Assembly (NCBI GenBank): GCA_002337385.1
Contig: DDFY01000011.1
Coordinates: 75,843 to 139,842, forward strand
Source of the DNA: Erythrobacter sp. UBA1916
GTDB lineage: Bacteria; Pseudomonadota; Alphaproteobacteria; Sphingomonadales; Sphingomonadaceae
Direction: 5' to 3'
Length of the DNA: 64,000 nt
The notes beneath the pieces are model-generated. The model was not told where the DNA came from, did not search any database, and was given only the letters and a program-made list of their open reading frames with translations. A program made the position numbers and the translations under genes. Shown piece after piece: positions 24,489 through 33,263 of the stretch. How positions within the stretch are numbered: position 1 is the stretch's first letter; every line of letters starts with the position of its first letter.

Positions 24489-26708
24489 TCAGTCTTCCCA
24501 GCTGCGGCCTTGCACCGCCACCTTGACGACCGGACCGAGCCTTTCCGCATCTTCGCCCAGGGCAAAGCCATAGTCGCCGTCGAAGATTGTCCAGCCGGTC
24601 TCGTTCCACTCGGCCAGCAGGCGCGGATCGATATCGACCGTCACAGTCTGGCTTTCACCGGGTTCAAGCTCAACCCTCTCGAACCCAACCAGCCGTTGGA
24701 GATTCTCGTCGTTACGGCTGACGAGGTAAACCTGGCCGACCGTCGCCCCGGCGCGCTCGCCATTGTTGGTGAGCGTGAAGGTCGCCGTCGAACCATCGGT
24801 CGTCAGGCCGGACGAGGCGAAACTGGTGTAGCTGAGCCCGTAACCGAACGGGAACAGCGCCTCTTGGTTCTGGCGAGCGTTCCAGCGATAGCCCAGATCG
24901 GAACCCTCGACGTTATAGTCGGTATACAGCTTCGAGTCCGGCGAAGGCGGATTGCCTCCGAAGTCAGGATCGTATTCCAGCATTCCGGGAATGTTCTCAC
25001 GCGGTAGCTGCGAAGCATCGCGCGGGAAGGTTATCGGCAGGCGACCGCTGGGGTTCACTTCGCCGAACAGCACGCCGGCAATCGCTTCGGCACCGCCCTG
25101 CCCCGGATACCAGGCCTCGACCACTGCCGCGACGTCGTCCAGCCAAGGCATGTCCACCGGCCCGCCGGTCTCCAGGACAACAATCGTGTTGGGGTTGGCA
25201 GCGGCGATCTCGGCAATCATTTGGTCCTGGCCGTCGGGCAGCCCAAGGTCGCTGACATCGAGGCCTTCGGTCATCCACTGCGTAGCGAACACGATCACCA
25301 CGTCGGTCTGGGCGGCCAGAGCTGCCGCGTCAGAGGCGTAGCGCCCCGGCCGGAAGCGAACGGTGCCCTCCGGCTTGCGGGCCCGAATGGAATTGAGCGG
25401 AGCCCCGCGCTGGTACTGCTCCGAAATGAAGACGGAGAATGCGCCGGTGTTGCTGAGCGGGCGCAAGATGGCGGGGCCGCCCTCGCCATGCACCTGGCTG
25501 GATCCGCCGCCCGACAGCACACCGCTATCGGCATAGCCGCCCACCACCAGGATCGAGCCTGCATCGCGCGCCAGCGGCAGCGCGTCATTCTCGTTGCGAA
25601 GCAAAACAATGCTCTGCTCCGCCGCCTGTTGCGCCACGCGGGCATGAGCCTCCCAGTCGATCTCGCCGCCCGGCGTGACGGGATTGTCGAGCACGCCCGC
25701 CGCGATCAATCCGGTCAGCACACGCGCATTCATGTCGTCGAGCCGCGCCATGTGGGCAGGGTCAGCCTGGGCTGCGAGCAACAGGTCTTCGTCAAAGAAC
25801 GTGTCGGGGTCGAGCTGCGAACCCGACTGCTGGTCGAGACCGTTCCAGGCGGCATAGAGACCGGGAACCGCACCCCAGTCGCTCATCACCCAGCCGCGGT
25901 AGCCCCAGTCCTCTTTCAGCACCTGATTGAGGAGATATTCGCTGGCGCAGCCCTGTTCGGAGTTCACCCGGTTGTAAGCGCACATCACCGAGCCCGGCTG
26001 ACCGATCTCAATGCCGATCTGGAAGGCCAGAAGGTCGCTTTCGCGCGCGGCAGCATCGTCGATCAGCACGTCCACGAACTTGCGTCCCGTTTCCTGACCG
26101 TTGAGCGCAAAATGCTTGATGGTGGAAACGATCTCGTTCGACTGGACGCCGGCGATGTTCCATCCAATCAGCTGCCCCGTCAGCAGCGGGTCTTCAGAGA
26201 TATATTCGAATGTCCGCCCATTGCGCGGATCGCGGGCCAGGTTTGCACCACCGGCCAGCAACACGTTAAAGCCCTTGGCGCGCGCCTCCGCTCCGATTGC
26301 TGTGCCTTGTGCATAGGCAAGGTCACGGTTGAACGTTGCCCCCATGGCAATACCGGCAGGCATGGCCGTGGCATAGTCGCCGCGCAGCCCCATGACGTAA
26401 GCAACGCCGAGCGGGCCATCAGTTTCTGTCAGATCGGGAATGCCGAGCCGCTCCACACCGGGAACGAAGCCTGCAGCGGGGATGGCGGCCTCAGGAATCT
26501 CCCCACCCGGGACGATCGGCAGTGGCATGATACCCATGGTGAGCCGGACCTTTTCCTCCGGCTCCATCTGCGCGACGATGCTCTCTGCCCGTTCTTGTGC
26601 AGCAGCCATGTCGCTAGCCGATACGGATTGCTGCCGATCCTGCGCCCACGCGGCTGACGATACGATGGCGCTTCCAGCCAGTAGGCTGGTGACGATTGAA
26701 CGAAACAT
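24489..26708 (-). CDS. Glycoside hydrolase family 3 beta-glucosidase, secreted
   Basis: This protein has 739 residues from ATG 26708, which has GGGAGAG upstream and opens a clean signal peptide (MFRSIVTSLLAGSAIVSSAAWAQ). GH3 landmarks are TETDGPLGVAY, IKHFALNGQETGR and GWVMSDWGA with nucleophile Asp277, then the second domain with EQSIVLLRNENDALPL and a C-terminal fibronectin-III-like domain (LTNNGERAGATVGQVYL). It would release terminal glucose or similar sugars from oligosaccharides or plant glycosides in the periplasm. It sits 59 bases downstream of a TonB-dependent receptor gene on the same strand, with a LacI regulator divergent, the usual layout of a glycan-use locus. Confidence 0.9.
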   Translation of the reverse strand: MFRSIVTSLLAGSAIVSSAAWAQDRQQSVSASDMAAAQERAESIVAQMEPEEKVRLTMGIMPLPIVPGGEIPEAAIPAAGFVPGVERLGIPDLTETDGPLGVAYVMGLRGDYATAMPAGIAMGATFNRDLAYAQGTAIGAEARAKGFNVLLAGGANLARDPRNGRTFEYISEDPLLTGQLIGWNIAGVQSNEIVSTIKHFALNGQETGRKFVDVLIDDAAARESDLLAFQIGIEIGQPGSVMCAYNRVNSEQGCASEYLLNQVLKEDWGYRGWVMSDWGAVPGLYAAWNGLDQQSGSQLDPDTFFDEDLLLAAQADPAHMARLDDMNARVLTGLIAAGVLDNPVTPGGEIDWEAHARVAQQAAEQSIVLLRNENDALPLARDAGSILVVGGYADSGVLSGGGSSQVHGEGGPAILRPLSNTGAFSVFISEQYQRGAPLNSIRARKPEGTVRFRPGRYASDAAALAAQTDVVIVFATQWMTEGLDVSDLGLPDGQDQMIAEIAAANPNTIVVLETGGPVDMPWLDDVAAVVEAWYPGQGGAEAIAGVLFGEVNPSGRLPITFPRDASQLPRENIPGMLEYDPDFGGNPPSPDSKLYTDYNVEGSDLGYRWNARQNQEALFPFGYGLSYTSFASSGLTTDGSTATFTLTNNGERAGATVGQVYLVSRNDENLQRLVGFERVELEPGESQTVTVDIDPRLLAEWNETGWTIFDGDYGFALGEDAERLGPVVKVAVQGRSWED

Positions 26709-26767
26709 TTGCACTCTCCCCATGCGAAGGGCCCGCTCCACCAGGAGCGGGCCGATTGCGTCACTTC

Positions 26768-29026
26768 TCAGAACTCAAACCCGGCGCGGACGCCGAATGT
26801 TCGAGGATCTGCAAAGACGGCCGTCCCATCGGGCCCGGTGCTGCCGTAGCCCGCGCTCGTCAGAACGATCTCGTCTTCGATGTTGTTGATATAGGCCCCG
26901 ACATAGAACGCGTCATTCGCGGCGTTGAAGCGGATCGAGACATCGGTCTTGGTGAAGCTCGGCTGACGATAGTCGATCAGGTTGGCAAGGTCGGTCAGCG
27001 CATAGCTGGAGCTGAAACGCGTCCCTGCATCGAACACGATATTGGCACCGCCATCCAGATACAGCGTGTAGTTCGCCCCGATGTTGCCCGTCCACTCCGG
27101 GCTACGCGCAAGGGCATGCCCGGAAAAGTCGAGGGTAATCGTGTCGTTACCTGCGATCCGGCTGGGGAAGTAGTCGTCGTAGCGCGCATCGAGCCAATTG
27201 ACGCCAAAGCGGATCAGCAGGTCGTCGACCGGCTCGTAGTTGCCGTCCAGCTCGATGCCGTCGATCTTGGCAGCTGCGGCATTGGTCGTCAGCTGACAGA
27301 AGCCACAACCACCGAAGTCGCCAAGCTGCGAAAGTTGCAGGCCGTTGTAGTCGTAGTGAAAGCCGGTGAGGTTCAGCTGGGCGCGACCGAAGCGGAACTT
27401 TGCCCCGGCCTCATAGGCGGTAATCGTCTCCGGCTGATAGAACAGTTCGTTCTCGGTATAGACACATTCGGCCGGAGCATCGGGGCCAGCAAGGCAGCCA
27501 TCGTTGAAACCGCCCGCCTTGTAGCCCGTGGACACCGAAGCAAACAGCAGGCCGACCGGGCTGTCGTAATCCACGCCCAGACGCCAAGTCACCTTGTCAA
27601 AGGTCCGCGCCGCATCGTTGATCTGGATGATCACGCGATTGTTGGGGATATTCACGGCTGGATCAGTGTCGAACACCGTCGCGCCGACACGCGATTTCTC
27701 GTCGTTGGAATAGCGAAGGCCCGCGGTAAGGCGCAGATTGGGCAAGGCTTCGTAGGTCGCCTGGCCAAAGGCGGACTTGTTTACCGCGATCGTCGGGTCC
27801 TGCGGGAACCCGAACTGGGTGGCAAACGGCGGGAAGCCGATGTTTTGCGGATCAAGGATGAAGAAGGCAATGCCAGAGTGTTCCTTGAAGTAATAGCCGC
27901 CGATCTGGGCCGAGAGCGGGCCGGAGCCGCCGAAGGCAAGCCGCGCTTCGTGTGAGGTCTGCCAATATTCGCCATGGAACGTGGCGCGGTTGAGGCCGCC
28001 CCTGATGGTCGAATGGCTATCGCGCGTGCTTTCGCGGTAGGAGCCGAGATAGGTGAAGGTGGCAGGTCCGAAGTCCCAGGTCAGCTCGCCGGAAACGCCG
28101 CGCTCGGTGTTTTCGTTGGTTGGCGTCCACTGCTGCGGCGTCGCGTTCTGGCGCTGCAGGTCGGCCGAGCTGTCGAAATAGGTGGGCATGTCGGGCTGCG
28201 TCGCATTCGGGTTGGTGAGCGGTGCGGCGCCGGTGAAGAAGTTGGTGGTCTGCACGCTGTTGATGCGCGTGCCCTGCAGCTTGGCATAGTCTCCCACCAC
28301 AAACAGGCTCAGATCCGACGTAGGCTCCCACAGAACCGAGAGGCGTGCCGCCGCGTTTTTCTTGTAGGGATCGTAGTTGTAATCGTCGCCCGATACGTTG
28401 GTGATGAAGCTATCCCGGCGATCAACGTTGCCGGCAAGGCGAACGGCCAGCGTGTCGCTCACGGGCACGTTGAGCACGGCTGTTGCGAACAGCCTGTCGT
28501 AGTTGCCGTAGTCGGCACTCAAGGATCCGCCGAGTTCGAACTTCGGGCGGGCGGTGATGAGGTTCACCACGCCGGCGGTCGAGTTGCGCCCGTATAGCGT
28601 GCCCTGCGGGCCGCGCAGAACTTCGACGCGCTCGATGTCGAAGAAGCTGACTTCCTGCGCTTGCGGGCGGGCGATGTAGATGCCGTTGACGTTGAAGGCG
28701 GCAGACGGATCACCCTTTTCGGTGCCGTCGGTGGAGGTCACACCGCGAATGGTGATCTGCAGACCGTTGCCGCGCACGATCGAAAGGTTGGGAACCAGCT
28801 CTTCCAGCTGCGTCGGATTGGTAACACCAGCATCGGCAAGCGTATCACCGCTCACCGCGGTCAGCGCGATAGGCGTCTGTGAGGCAAGCGATGCAATCCG
28901 GTTCGCGGTCACCACGATATCGCGGTCACTGACTTCCTGCTGCTCGTCTTGGTTATCCTGCGCCACGGCAGAGGTCGACGGGAATGCAAGCACAGCAGCT
29001 GCCCCCGCTAAATAAGCGTACTTCAT
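26768..29026 (-). CDS. TonB-dependent outer-membrane receptor of the glycoside locus
   Basis: This protein has 752 residues. The ATG at 29026 is preferred over the GTG at 29032 because the latter lies inside the GGGAGGGTG ribosome site. A signal peptide ends near AVAQ. The plug domain has DIVVTANR, QLEELVPNLSI, ITIRGVTS and VEVLRGPQGTLYGRNSTAGVVNL. A long beta-barrel with alternating aromatic strands ends in FGVRAGFEF with a terminal Phe. It would import a ligand using TonB energy, most likely the glycoside handled by the GH3 enzyme. Cys pairs near residue 490-530 may bridge an outer loop. Confidence 0.9.
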   Translation of the reverse strand: MKYAYLAGAAAVLAFPSTSAVAQDNQDEQQEVSDRDIVVTANRIASLASQTPIALTAVSGDTLADAGVTNPTQLEELVPNLSIVRGNGLQITIRGVTSTDGTEKGDPSAAFNVNGIYIARPQAQEVSFFDIERVEVLRGPQGTLYGRNSTAGVVNLITARPKFELGGSLSADYGNYDRLFATAVLNVPVSDTLAVRLAGNVDRRDSFITNVSGDDYNYDPYKKNAAARLSVLWEPTSDLSLFVVGDYAKLQGTRINSVQTTNFFTGAAPLTNPNATQPDMPTYFDSSADLQRQNATPQQWTPTNENTERGVSGELTWDFGPATFTYLGSYRESTRDSHSTIRGGLNRATFHGEYWQTSHEARLAFGGSGPLSAQIGGYYFKEHSGIAFFILDPQNIGFPPFATQFGFPQDPTIAVNKSAFGQATYEALPNLRLTAGLRYSNDEKSRVGATVFDTDPAVNIPNNRVIIQINDAARTFDKVTWRLGVDYDSPVGLLFASVSTGYKAGGFNDGCLAGPDAPAECVYTENELFYQPETITAYEAGAKFRFGRAQLNLTGFHYDYNGLQLSQLGDFGGCGFCQLTTNAAAAKIDGIELDGNYEPVDDLLIRFGVNWLDARYDDYFPSRIAGNDTITLDFSGHALARSPEWTGNIGANYTLYLDGGANIVFDAGTRFSSSYALTDLANLIDYRQPSFTKTDVSIRFNAANDAFYVGAYINNIEDEIVLTSAGYGSTGPDGTAVFADPRTFGVRAGFEF

Positions 29027-29095
29027 AAACACCCTCCCAGGTTTCCGGTCGTTTTTCGGACTCGGCTATCAATCGAGGCGGTGGACTTGACGTCT

Positions 29096-29126
29096 TATGT
29101 CAGCGCTGTCAAGTCAGCGGTGACAT
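29096..29126. promoter_or_regulatory. Inverted repeat, candidate LacI-family operator
   Basis: The arms TATGTCAGCGCTG (29096-29108) and CAGCGGTGACATA (29114+1 to 29126) match as an inverted repeat at 12 of 13 positions around a 6-base spacer. The repeat lies between the TonB receptor gene and the LacI regulator gene, about 70 and 53 bases from their starts, so one repressor could control both. LacI-family sites are typically palindromes with a central CG, and here GCGCTG occurs in each arm. Confidence 0.6.
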
Positions 29127-29178
29127 AGTGATGAATTGTAGCTTTTCGCCAGTCGCATACGGAGATAGGGTGCCGGTC

Positions 29179-30210
29179 ATGCAGTCCGATCATTCGCAAA
29201 GACCCACCCTCGCCGATGTCGCTCGCAAGGCGGGGGTATCGGGAAAAAGCGTATCGCGTGTCGTCAACGGCGAGGCCTATGTCTCGGCCGAACTGAAGGC
29301 GAAGGTCGATGCCGCGATTGCCGAGCTTGGCTATGTGCCAGACCTTGCCGCTCGCTCGCTGGCTGGCGCGCGCAGCTTCACCATCAGCCTGCTGCTGGAT
29401 ACGAACGGACAGGACTACGTCATCCAGCTGCTCGAAGGGGCCTACGAGGCCTGCAAGCTGAATAGCTATCACCTGCGCATCGAAAACCTCGATGCAACGG
29501 CGTCGAACGAAAGCCTGCTCGAACGCCTGGACGAAGTGATGCGGCACAGCCGGCTGGACGGCTTCATCTTGGCGCCGCCCTTCTCCGACAACACTGCGAT
29601 CATGGACTGGCTGGAGGAACGGCAAGTGCGTTTCACCAGGGTTGCACCCTGCATTGAGCGCGAGCGGTCTCCTTGCGTGTTTGTGGACGATGCCGCCGCG
29701 GCAGGTGAGATTGCGCAGTATCTCGTGAGCAAGGGGCACCGCAGGATCGGACTGGTGAATGGATCGCCTAGGCACGGCGCTGCGATTGCCCGGCGCACGG
29801 GCTTTCTCGACAAGATCGCCGAGATCGCGCCTGACGCCGAGTTGGTCGAAGCCACCGGCAACTTCCGTTTTGAGGACGGGATAGACGCAGGCAAGGCCCT
29901 GTTAGGGGCGGGAAATCCGCCCACCGCGATATTCGCTGCCAACGATCGTTCGGCCGCCGGGGTTATGAATGCGTGTGCCCAATTGGGCATCAGCGTCCCC
30001 GACGACGTCTCGCTCTGCGGGTTTGACGACAGCTGGTTGGCGAAACTGGTCTGGCCTTACCTGACGACCGTCCGCCAGCCAGTCTCCGACCTTGGGCGAG
30101 AAGCCGCCCGACTTCTGATCGAGAAAGACACAGGCGAAGGTGCGCCGAAGCAGATCATGCTCGGCCACTCCCTGATCGAACGGGATTCGGTCAGGTCACT
30201 GGATCAATAG
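29179..30210 (+). CDS. LacI-family transcriptional regulator
   Basis: This protein has 343 residues from ATG 29179, though the frame is open to 29128. The helix-turn-helix LADVARKAGVSGKSVSRV at the N-terminus is followed by a hinge (AIAELGYVPDLAARSLAG) and a periplasmic-binding-protein-like ligand domain (HRRIGLVNGSP, PTAIFAANDRSAAGVM, VSLCGFDDSWLAKLVWPYLTT). It should repress the divergent receptor/GH3 genes and perhaps the esterase downstream until a sugar or glycoside binds. A candidate operator lies just upstream. The hinge has the usual alanine-rich L-A-R-S-L-A motif. Confidence 0.92.
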   Translation: MQSDHSQRPTLADVARKAGVSGKSVSRVVNGEAYVSAELKAKVDAAIAELGYVPDLAARSLAGARSFTISLLLDTNGQDYVIQLLEGAYEACKLNSYHLRIENLDATASNESLLERLDEVMRHSRLDGFILAPPFSDNTAIMDWLEERQVRFTRVAPCIERERSPCVFVDDAAAAGEIAQYLVSKGHRRIGLVNGSPRHGAAIARRTGFLDKIAEIAPDAELVEATGNFRFEDGIDAGKALLGAGNPPTAIFAANDRSAAGVMNACAQLGISVPDDVSLCGFDDSWLAKLVWPYLTTVRQPVSDLGREAARLLIEKDTGEGAPKQIMLGHSLIERDSVRSLDQ

Positions 30211-30246
30211 AACAAGGCAGCCCCCTGCCCTACCGGGAGAAGATGA

Positions 30247-31815
30247 ATGTTGAAAAAGGCCTTTGGAGCAATTGCGATCATGGCTGCAGCCAGCGCGGTG
30301 CCAGCCGACGCACAGGTCGTTACGCTCGACGTGGGGCAAGTCGAAGGCGAAACCACAAACGGGATCTCTGCGTGGAAAGGTATCCCCTTTGCTCAGCCTC
30401 CTGTCGGCCCACTGCGCTGGAGAGCCCCCCAGCCCCTCGTGCCGTGGGATGGAGTTCTCGAGACCACCGAATTTGCCAACGACTGCATGCAGATTCCCTT
30501 CGATGCCGATGCCGCTCCGCTTGGCACGCCGCCTGCGGAAGACTGCCTCTATCTCAACGTCTGGCGGCCTGAGGGCGCGAAGGCCGGGGATCGCCTCCCC
30601 GTGATGTTCTGGATTTATGGCGGCGGGTTCGTGAACGGCGGTTCCTCTCCCTCAGTCTATGACGGATCGGAGATTGCCCGGCAGGGTGTGATCCTGGTGA
30701 GCTTCAACTATCGCCTTGGCCGGTTCGGGTTCTTCGCTCACCCGGCGCTGACCGCAGCGAACGAGGACAACGGACTGCTCGGCAACTACGGCTATATGGA
30801 TCAGATCGAAGCGCTGCGCTGGGTCCAACGCAATATCGCGGCGTTCGGCGGTGATCCAAACAATGTGACGATCTTCGGTGAAAGCGCGGGCGGCGTGGCG
30901 GTCAACATGATGATGGCCAGCCCCATGGCGCGCGGCCAGTTCGCCAAGGCCATTGTTATGTCGGGTGGCGGGCGCACGGGCCTGAGCCCAGCCTTGCCGG
31001 TGCATTCCGATGATGGGCCGGATGGCGAGGACGCCGGGCTGGATTTCGCGAAGTGGGCCGGTGTTGAGGGCGAAGGGCCCGAGGCTCTGGCGGCTTTGCG
31101 CGCGCTTCCTGCGGATACGCTGGCCACGGGGGTCGGGCTTGGCCAGAAGAGTGTTGCACTCCATTCCGGCCCGCTCCTCGATGGTATGGTCCAGATATAT
31201 CCGAGCGATGCGGTGTTTGCTGCGGGAGATGCTGCCGCCGTGCCCTACATTGCGGGCGCAAATACGGCCGACATCGGCTTCGGCCCGCCAGTGGACGGCG
31301 ATATCTTCGAAGCGCATTTCGGACCGCTCAGCGATCAGGCGCGCGAGGCTTATGGTGAATTGGCAAACCTCCCTCCAGAAGCGCTGCAATTTGCCGTCTA
31401 CGCCGACGAGATGATGGTCGAACCAGCCCGTTTCGTGGTGCAATCGATGACGAACTCGGGTGAGCCGGCCTGGTACTATCGGGCAGGATACGTGCCGCAG
31501 GTCATGCGCGAGGAATGGGTTTCAGGCCTGCCGCACGCGACAGACATCCCGTTCTTCTTTCGCACCATTGATGCTCGTTATCCCGGTGAAACCACTGCGC
31601 AGGATCAAGCTGTCTCGGCAGCGATGAGCGCGGCGTTTGTGAATTTTGCCAAGACGGGCAATCCCAATGGTCCGGGTGTCCCCGAATGGCCTGTCTACAA
31701 TGACGACACTCGCCCGGTGATGCTGTTCGGCATGGACAAGATCACCGGCGGCGAGGATCCCTGGCGGGCACGGCTGGATGTGGCGCAGGCTCTGGCCGAA
31801 GGCACATCGGACTGA
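30247..31815 (+). CDS. Type-B carboxylesterase, secreted
   Basis: This 522-residue protein has a signal peptide (MLKKAFGAIAIMAAASAVPADAQ). Alpha/beta hydrolase landmarks are EDCLYLNVW, IYGGGFVNGG (oxyanion hole) and FGESAGG with nucleophile Ser213; a late catalytic His is probably in SGLPHATDIPF. Such enzymes cleave carboxylic esters. The gene lies 36 bases after the LacI regulator on the same strand, so it probably belongs to the glycoside locus and removes acyl groups (acetyl, feruloyl or similar) that block the GH3 enzyme. GGGAGAAG precedes the ATG. Confidence 0.9.
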   Translation: MLKKAFGAIAIMAAASAVPADAQVVTLDVGQVEGETTNGISAWKGIPFAQPPVGPLRWRAPQPLVPWDGVLETTEFANDCMQIPFDADAAPLGTPPAEDCLYLNVWRPEGAKAGDRLPVMFWIYGGGFVNGGSSPSVYDGSEIARQGVILVSFNYRLGRFGFFAHPALTAANEDNGLLGNYGYMDQIEALRWVQRNIAAFGGDPNNVTIFGESAGGVAVNMMMASPMARGQFAKAIVMSGGGRTGLSPALPVHSDDGPDGEDAGLDFAKWAGVEGEGPEALAALRALPADTLATGVGLGQKSVALHSGPLLDGMVQIYPSDAVFAAGDAAAVPYIAGANTADIGFGPPVDGDIFEAHFGPLSDQAREAYGELANLPPEALQFAVYADEMMVEPARFVVQSMTNSGEPAWYYRAGYVPQVMREEWVSGLPHATDIPFFFRTIDARYPGETTAQDQAVSAAMSAAFVNFAKTGNPNGPGVPEWPVYNDDTRPVMLFGMDKITGGEDPWRARLDVAQALAEGTSD

Positions 31816-31935
31816 TGGACGGCACAGAATGCTCCGAGCGAACTCTCGTCGGAGACATTCGGCGCGAGAGGCGGTAAGCTTGATGCATGGCCTGCCAACG
31901 AAACTCGGCAAGGATCGTGAGCAGAGAGACTTCCC

Positions 31936-32577
31936 ATGAACTATAGCGAACTAGCCAAAGCATTCGGCGCGTTTTTCGCCCTCGTGAATCCGTTCATCGT
32001 CCTTCCGATATTCCTGTCGCTGACCGACGGGTTCTCGGTGTCGCAACAGCGCATGCTCGCAGTCAAGGTGGCGCTCTTTGCTGCCATGATGTGCGTCATT
32101 GTGCTGTTTGCCGGGCAGCAGATCATCGGCTTCTTCGGCATTTCGATCGACGAGTTTCGCGTTGCAGGCGGCGCGGTGCTGGCCGGGATCGCCTGGTCGA
32201 TGCTGCATGGCGGCGCCATGGCATCGCATCATGGCAGCGCCAGTGAACAGGAGCAGCTTAACGACGTTTCGGGGCTGGCCTTCTATCCCATCACCTTCCC
32301 GATGATCGTCGGACCGGGCACCATTGCCACACTGATCATCTATTCCGGCCACACACAGAACATGGAAGGCATGTTCTCGCTGGTGGGGATCGTGGGTGCG
32401 ATCATTGTTTTGCTCTTCGCCGTGCTGTTTTTTGCCGCGCAAATCGGCAAGATGATGAGCCAGACGCTGCGCATGATCACCACCCGCCTGATGGGCATGA
32501 TCCTGCTGGCGATTGCGGTGGACATGACGATTACCGGGCTGACGACGCTGCTTCCCGGCTTGGCAGGAGGTGTGTAG
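31936..32577 (+). CDS. MarC-family integral membrane protein
   Basis: This 213-residue protein has six likely membrane spans. ALVNPFIVLPIFLSLT at the N-terminus, FPMIVGPGTIATLI in the middle and a late RLMGMILLAIAVDM span are characteristic of MarC/UPF0056 proteins. Their transport function is unsettled, and an amino-acid transport role has been reported for an archaeal relative. It is followed 9 bases later by a nitrobindin-like gene, suggesting co-transcription. Confidence 0.88.
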   Translation: MNYSELAKAFGAFFALVNPFIVLPIFLSLTDGFSVSQQRMLAVKVALFAAMMCVIVLFAGQQIIGFFGISIDEFRVAGGAVLAGIAWSMLHGGAMASHHGSASEQEQLNDVSGLAFYPITFPMIVGPGTIATLIIYSGHTQNMEGMFSLVGIVGAIIVLLFAVLFFAAQIGKMMSQTLRMITTRLMGMILLAIAVDMTITGLTTLLPGLAGGV

Positions 32578-32586
32578 GCACAAGCG

Positions 32587-33231
32587 ATGGACAGACTGAA
32601 AGACATCTTCACCGAGCCGGATCCGATTGATCCCGACACCTTTGCCAACCTCGGGCCGCTGCGGCGGCTCGCGGGCATCTGGGAAGGCAAAACCGGTCGC
32701 GACACGAACCCGAAGGCCGATGGCCCGGAACATCGCGACTTCGTCGAGCGGTCGGAGTTCCAGCCGATTGATCCGCAGGCCAACGGCCCGCAACTGCTCT
32801 ATGGTCTGCGCTATCACATTCACATCAATGCGCCGGATGAGGAGAACACCTTCCACGACCAGATCGGATACTGGCTGTGGGAGCCGGCGACCGGGCTGAT
32901 CATGCAGACACTGGCCATCCCGCGTGGCCAGATCGCGCTCGCTCGCGGGCAGGTAGAGAACGACGGCAAGCGTATCGTGGTTGAGGCGAAGCGGGGGCAG
33001 ACCGACTACGGTATCTGTTCGACGACCTTCCTCGAACAGGCCTTCCGAACTGACAGCTACCGGCTCGAGATCGATTTCCACGATGACGGATCGTGGAGCT
33101 ACAGCGAAGATACGATCCTGATGGTGCATGGACAAAGCGAACCCTTCGTCCATCGCGACAGCGGCCAGATGACCAAGATTGGCGAGCCCGACCTCAACCC
33201 CTGGCTGAAGATCGTGAAGGGCGGAAAGTAA
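32587..33231 (+). CDS. Nitrobindin-like heme-binding beta-barrel protein
   Basis: This 214-residue protein has LRRLAGIWEGKTGRD, matching the G-x-W-x-G-x-G entry strand of nitrobindins and related 10-stranded barrels, and a late segment (SYSEDTILMVHGQSEPFVHRD) in which a His could bind heme iron. Bacterial members are cytoplasmic and proposed to handle nitric oxide or peroxynitrite. It is close behind MarC and ends 32 bases before the convergent potassium channel gene. Confidence 0.72.
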   Translation: MDRLKDIFTEPDPIDPDTFANLGPLRRLAGIWEGKTGRDTNPKADGPEHRDFVERSEFQPIDPQANGPQLLYGLRYHIHINAPDEENTFHDQIGYWLWEPATGLIMQTLAIPRGQIALARGQVENDGKRIVVEAKRGQTDYGICSTTFLEQAFRTDSYRLEIDFHDDGSWSYSEDTILMVHGQSEPFVHRDSGQMTKIGEPDLNPWLKIVKGGK

Positions 33232-33237
33232 GTCTGT

Positions 33238-33261
33238 TTGCCGCGCCGAACGGGGCGGCAA
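33238..33261. terminator. Hairpin between convergent genes
   Basis: Perfect 7-bp arms TTGCCGC (33238-33244) and GCGGCAA (33255-33261) enclose a 10-base loop in the gap between the nitrobindin-like and potassium channel genes. No T-run follows on either strand, so it may be a weak or bidirectional stop. Confidence 0.4.
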
Positions 33262-33263
33262 CC

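Noticed and set aside
25221..27955. Two long plus-strand open frames (25221-26657 and 26696-27955)
   Set aside because: They are antisense to the GH3 and TonB receptor genes, which have signal peptides and catalytic or plug motifs. The antisense products have none.
31951..33261. 436-residue minus-strand open frame
   Set aside because: It is antisense to MarC and the nitrobindin-like gene, both recognisable.
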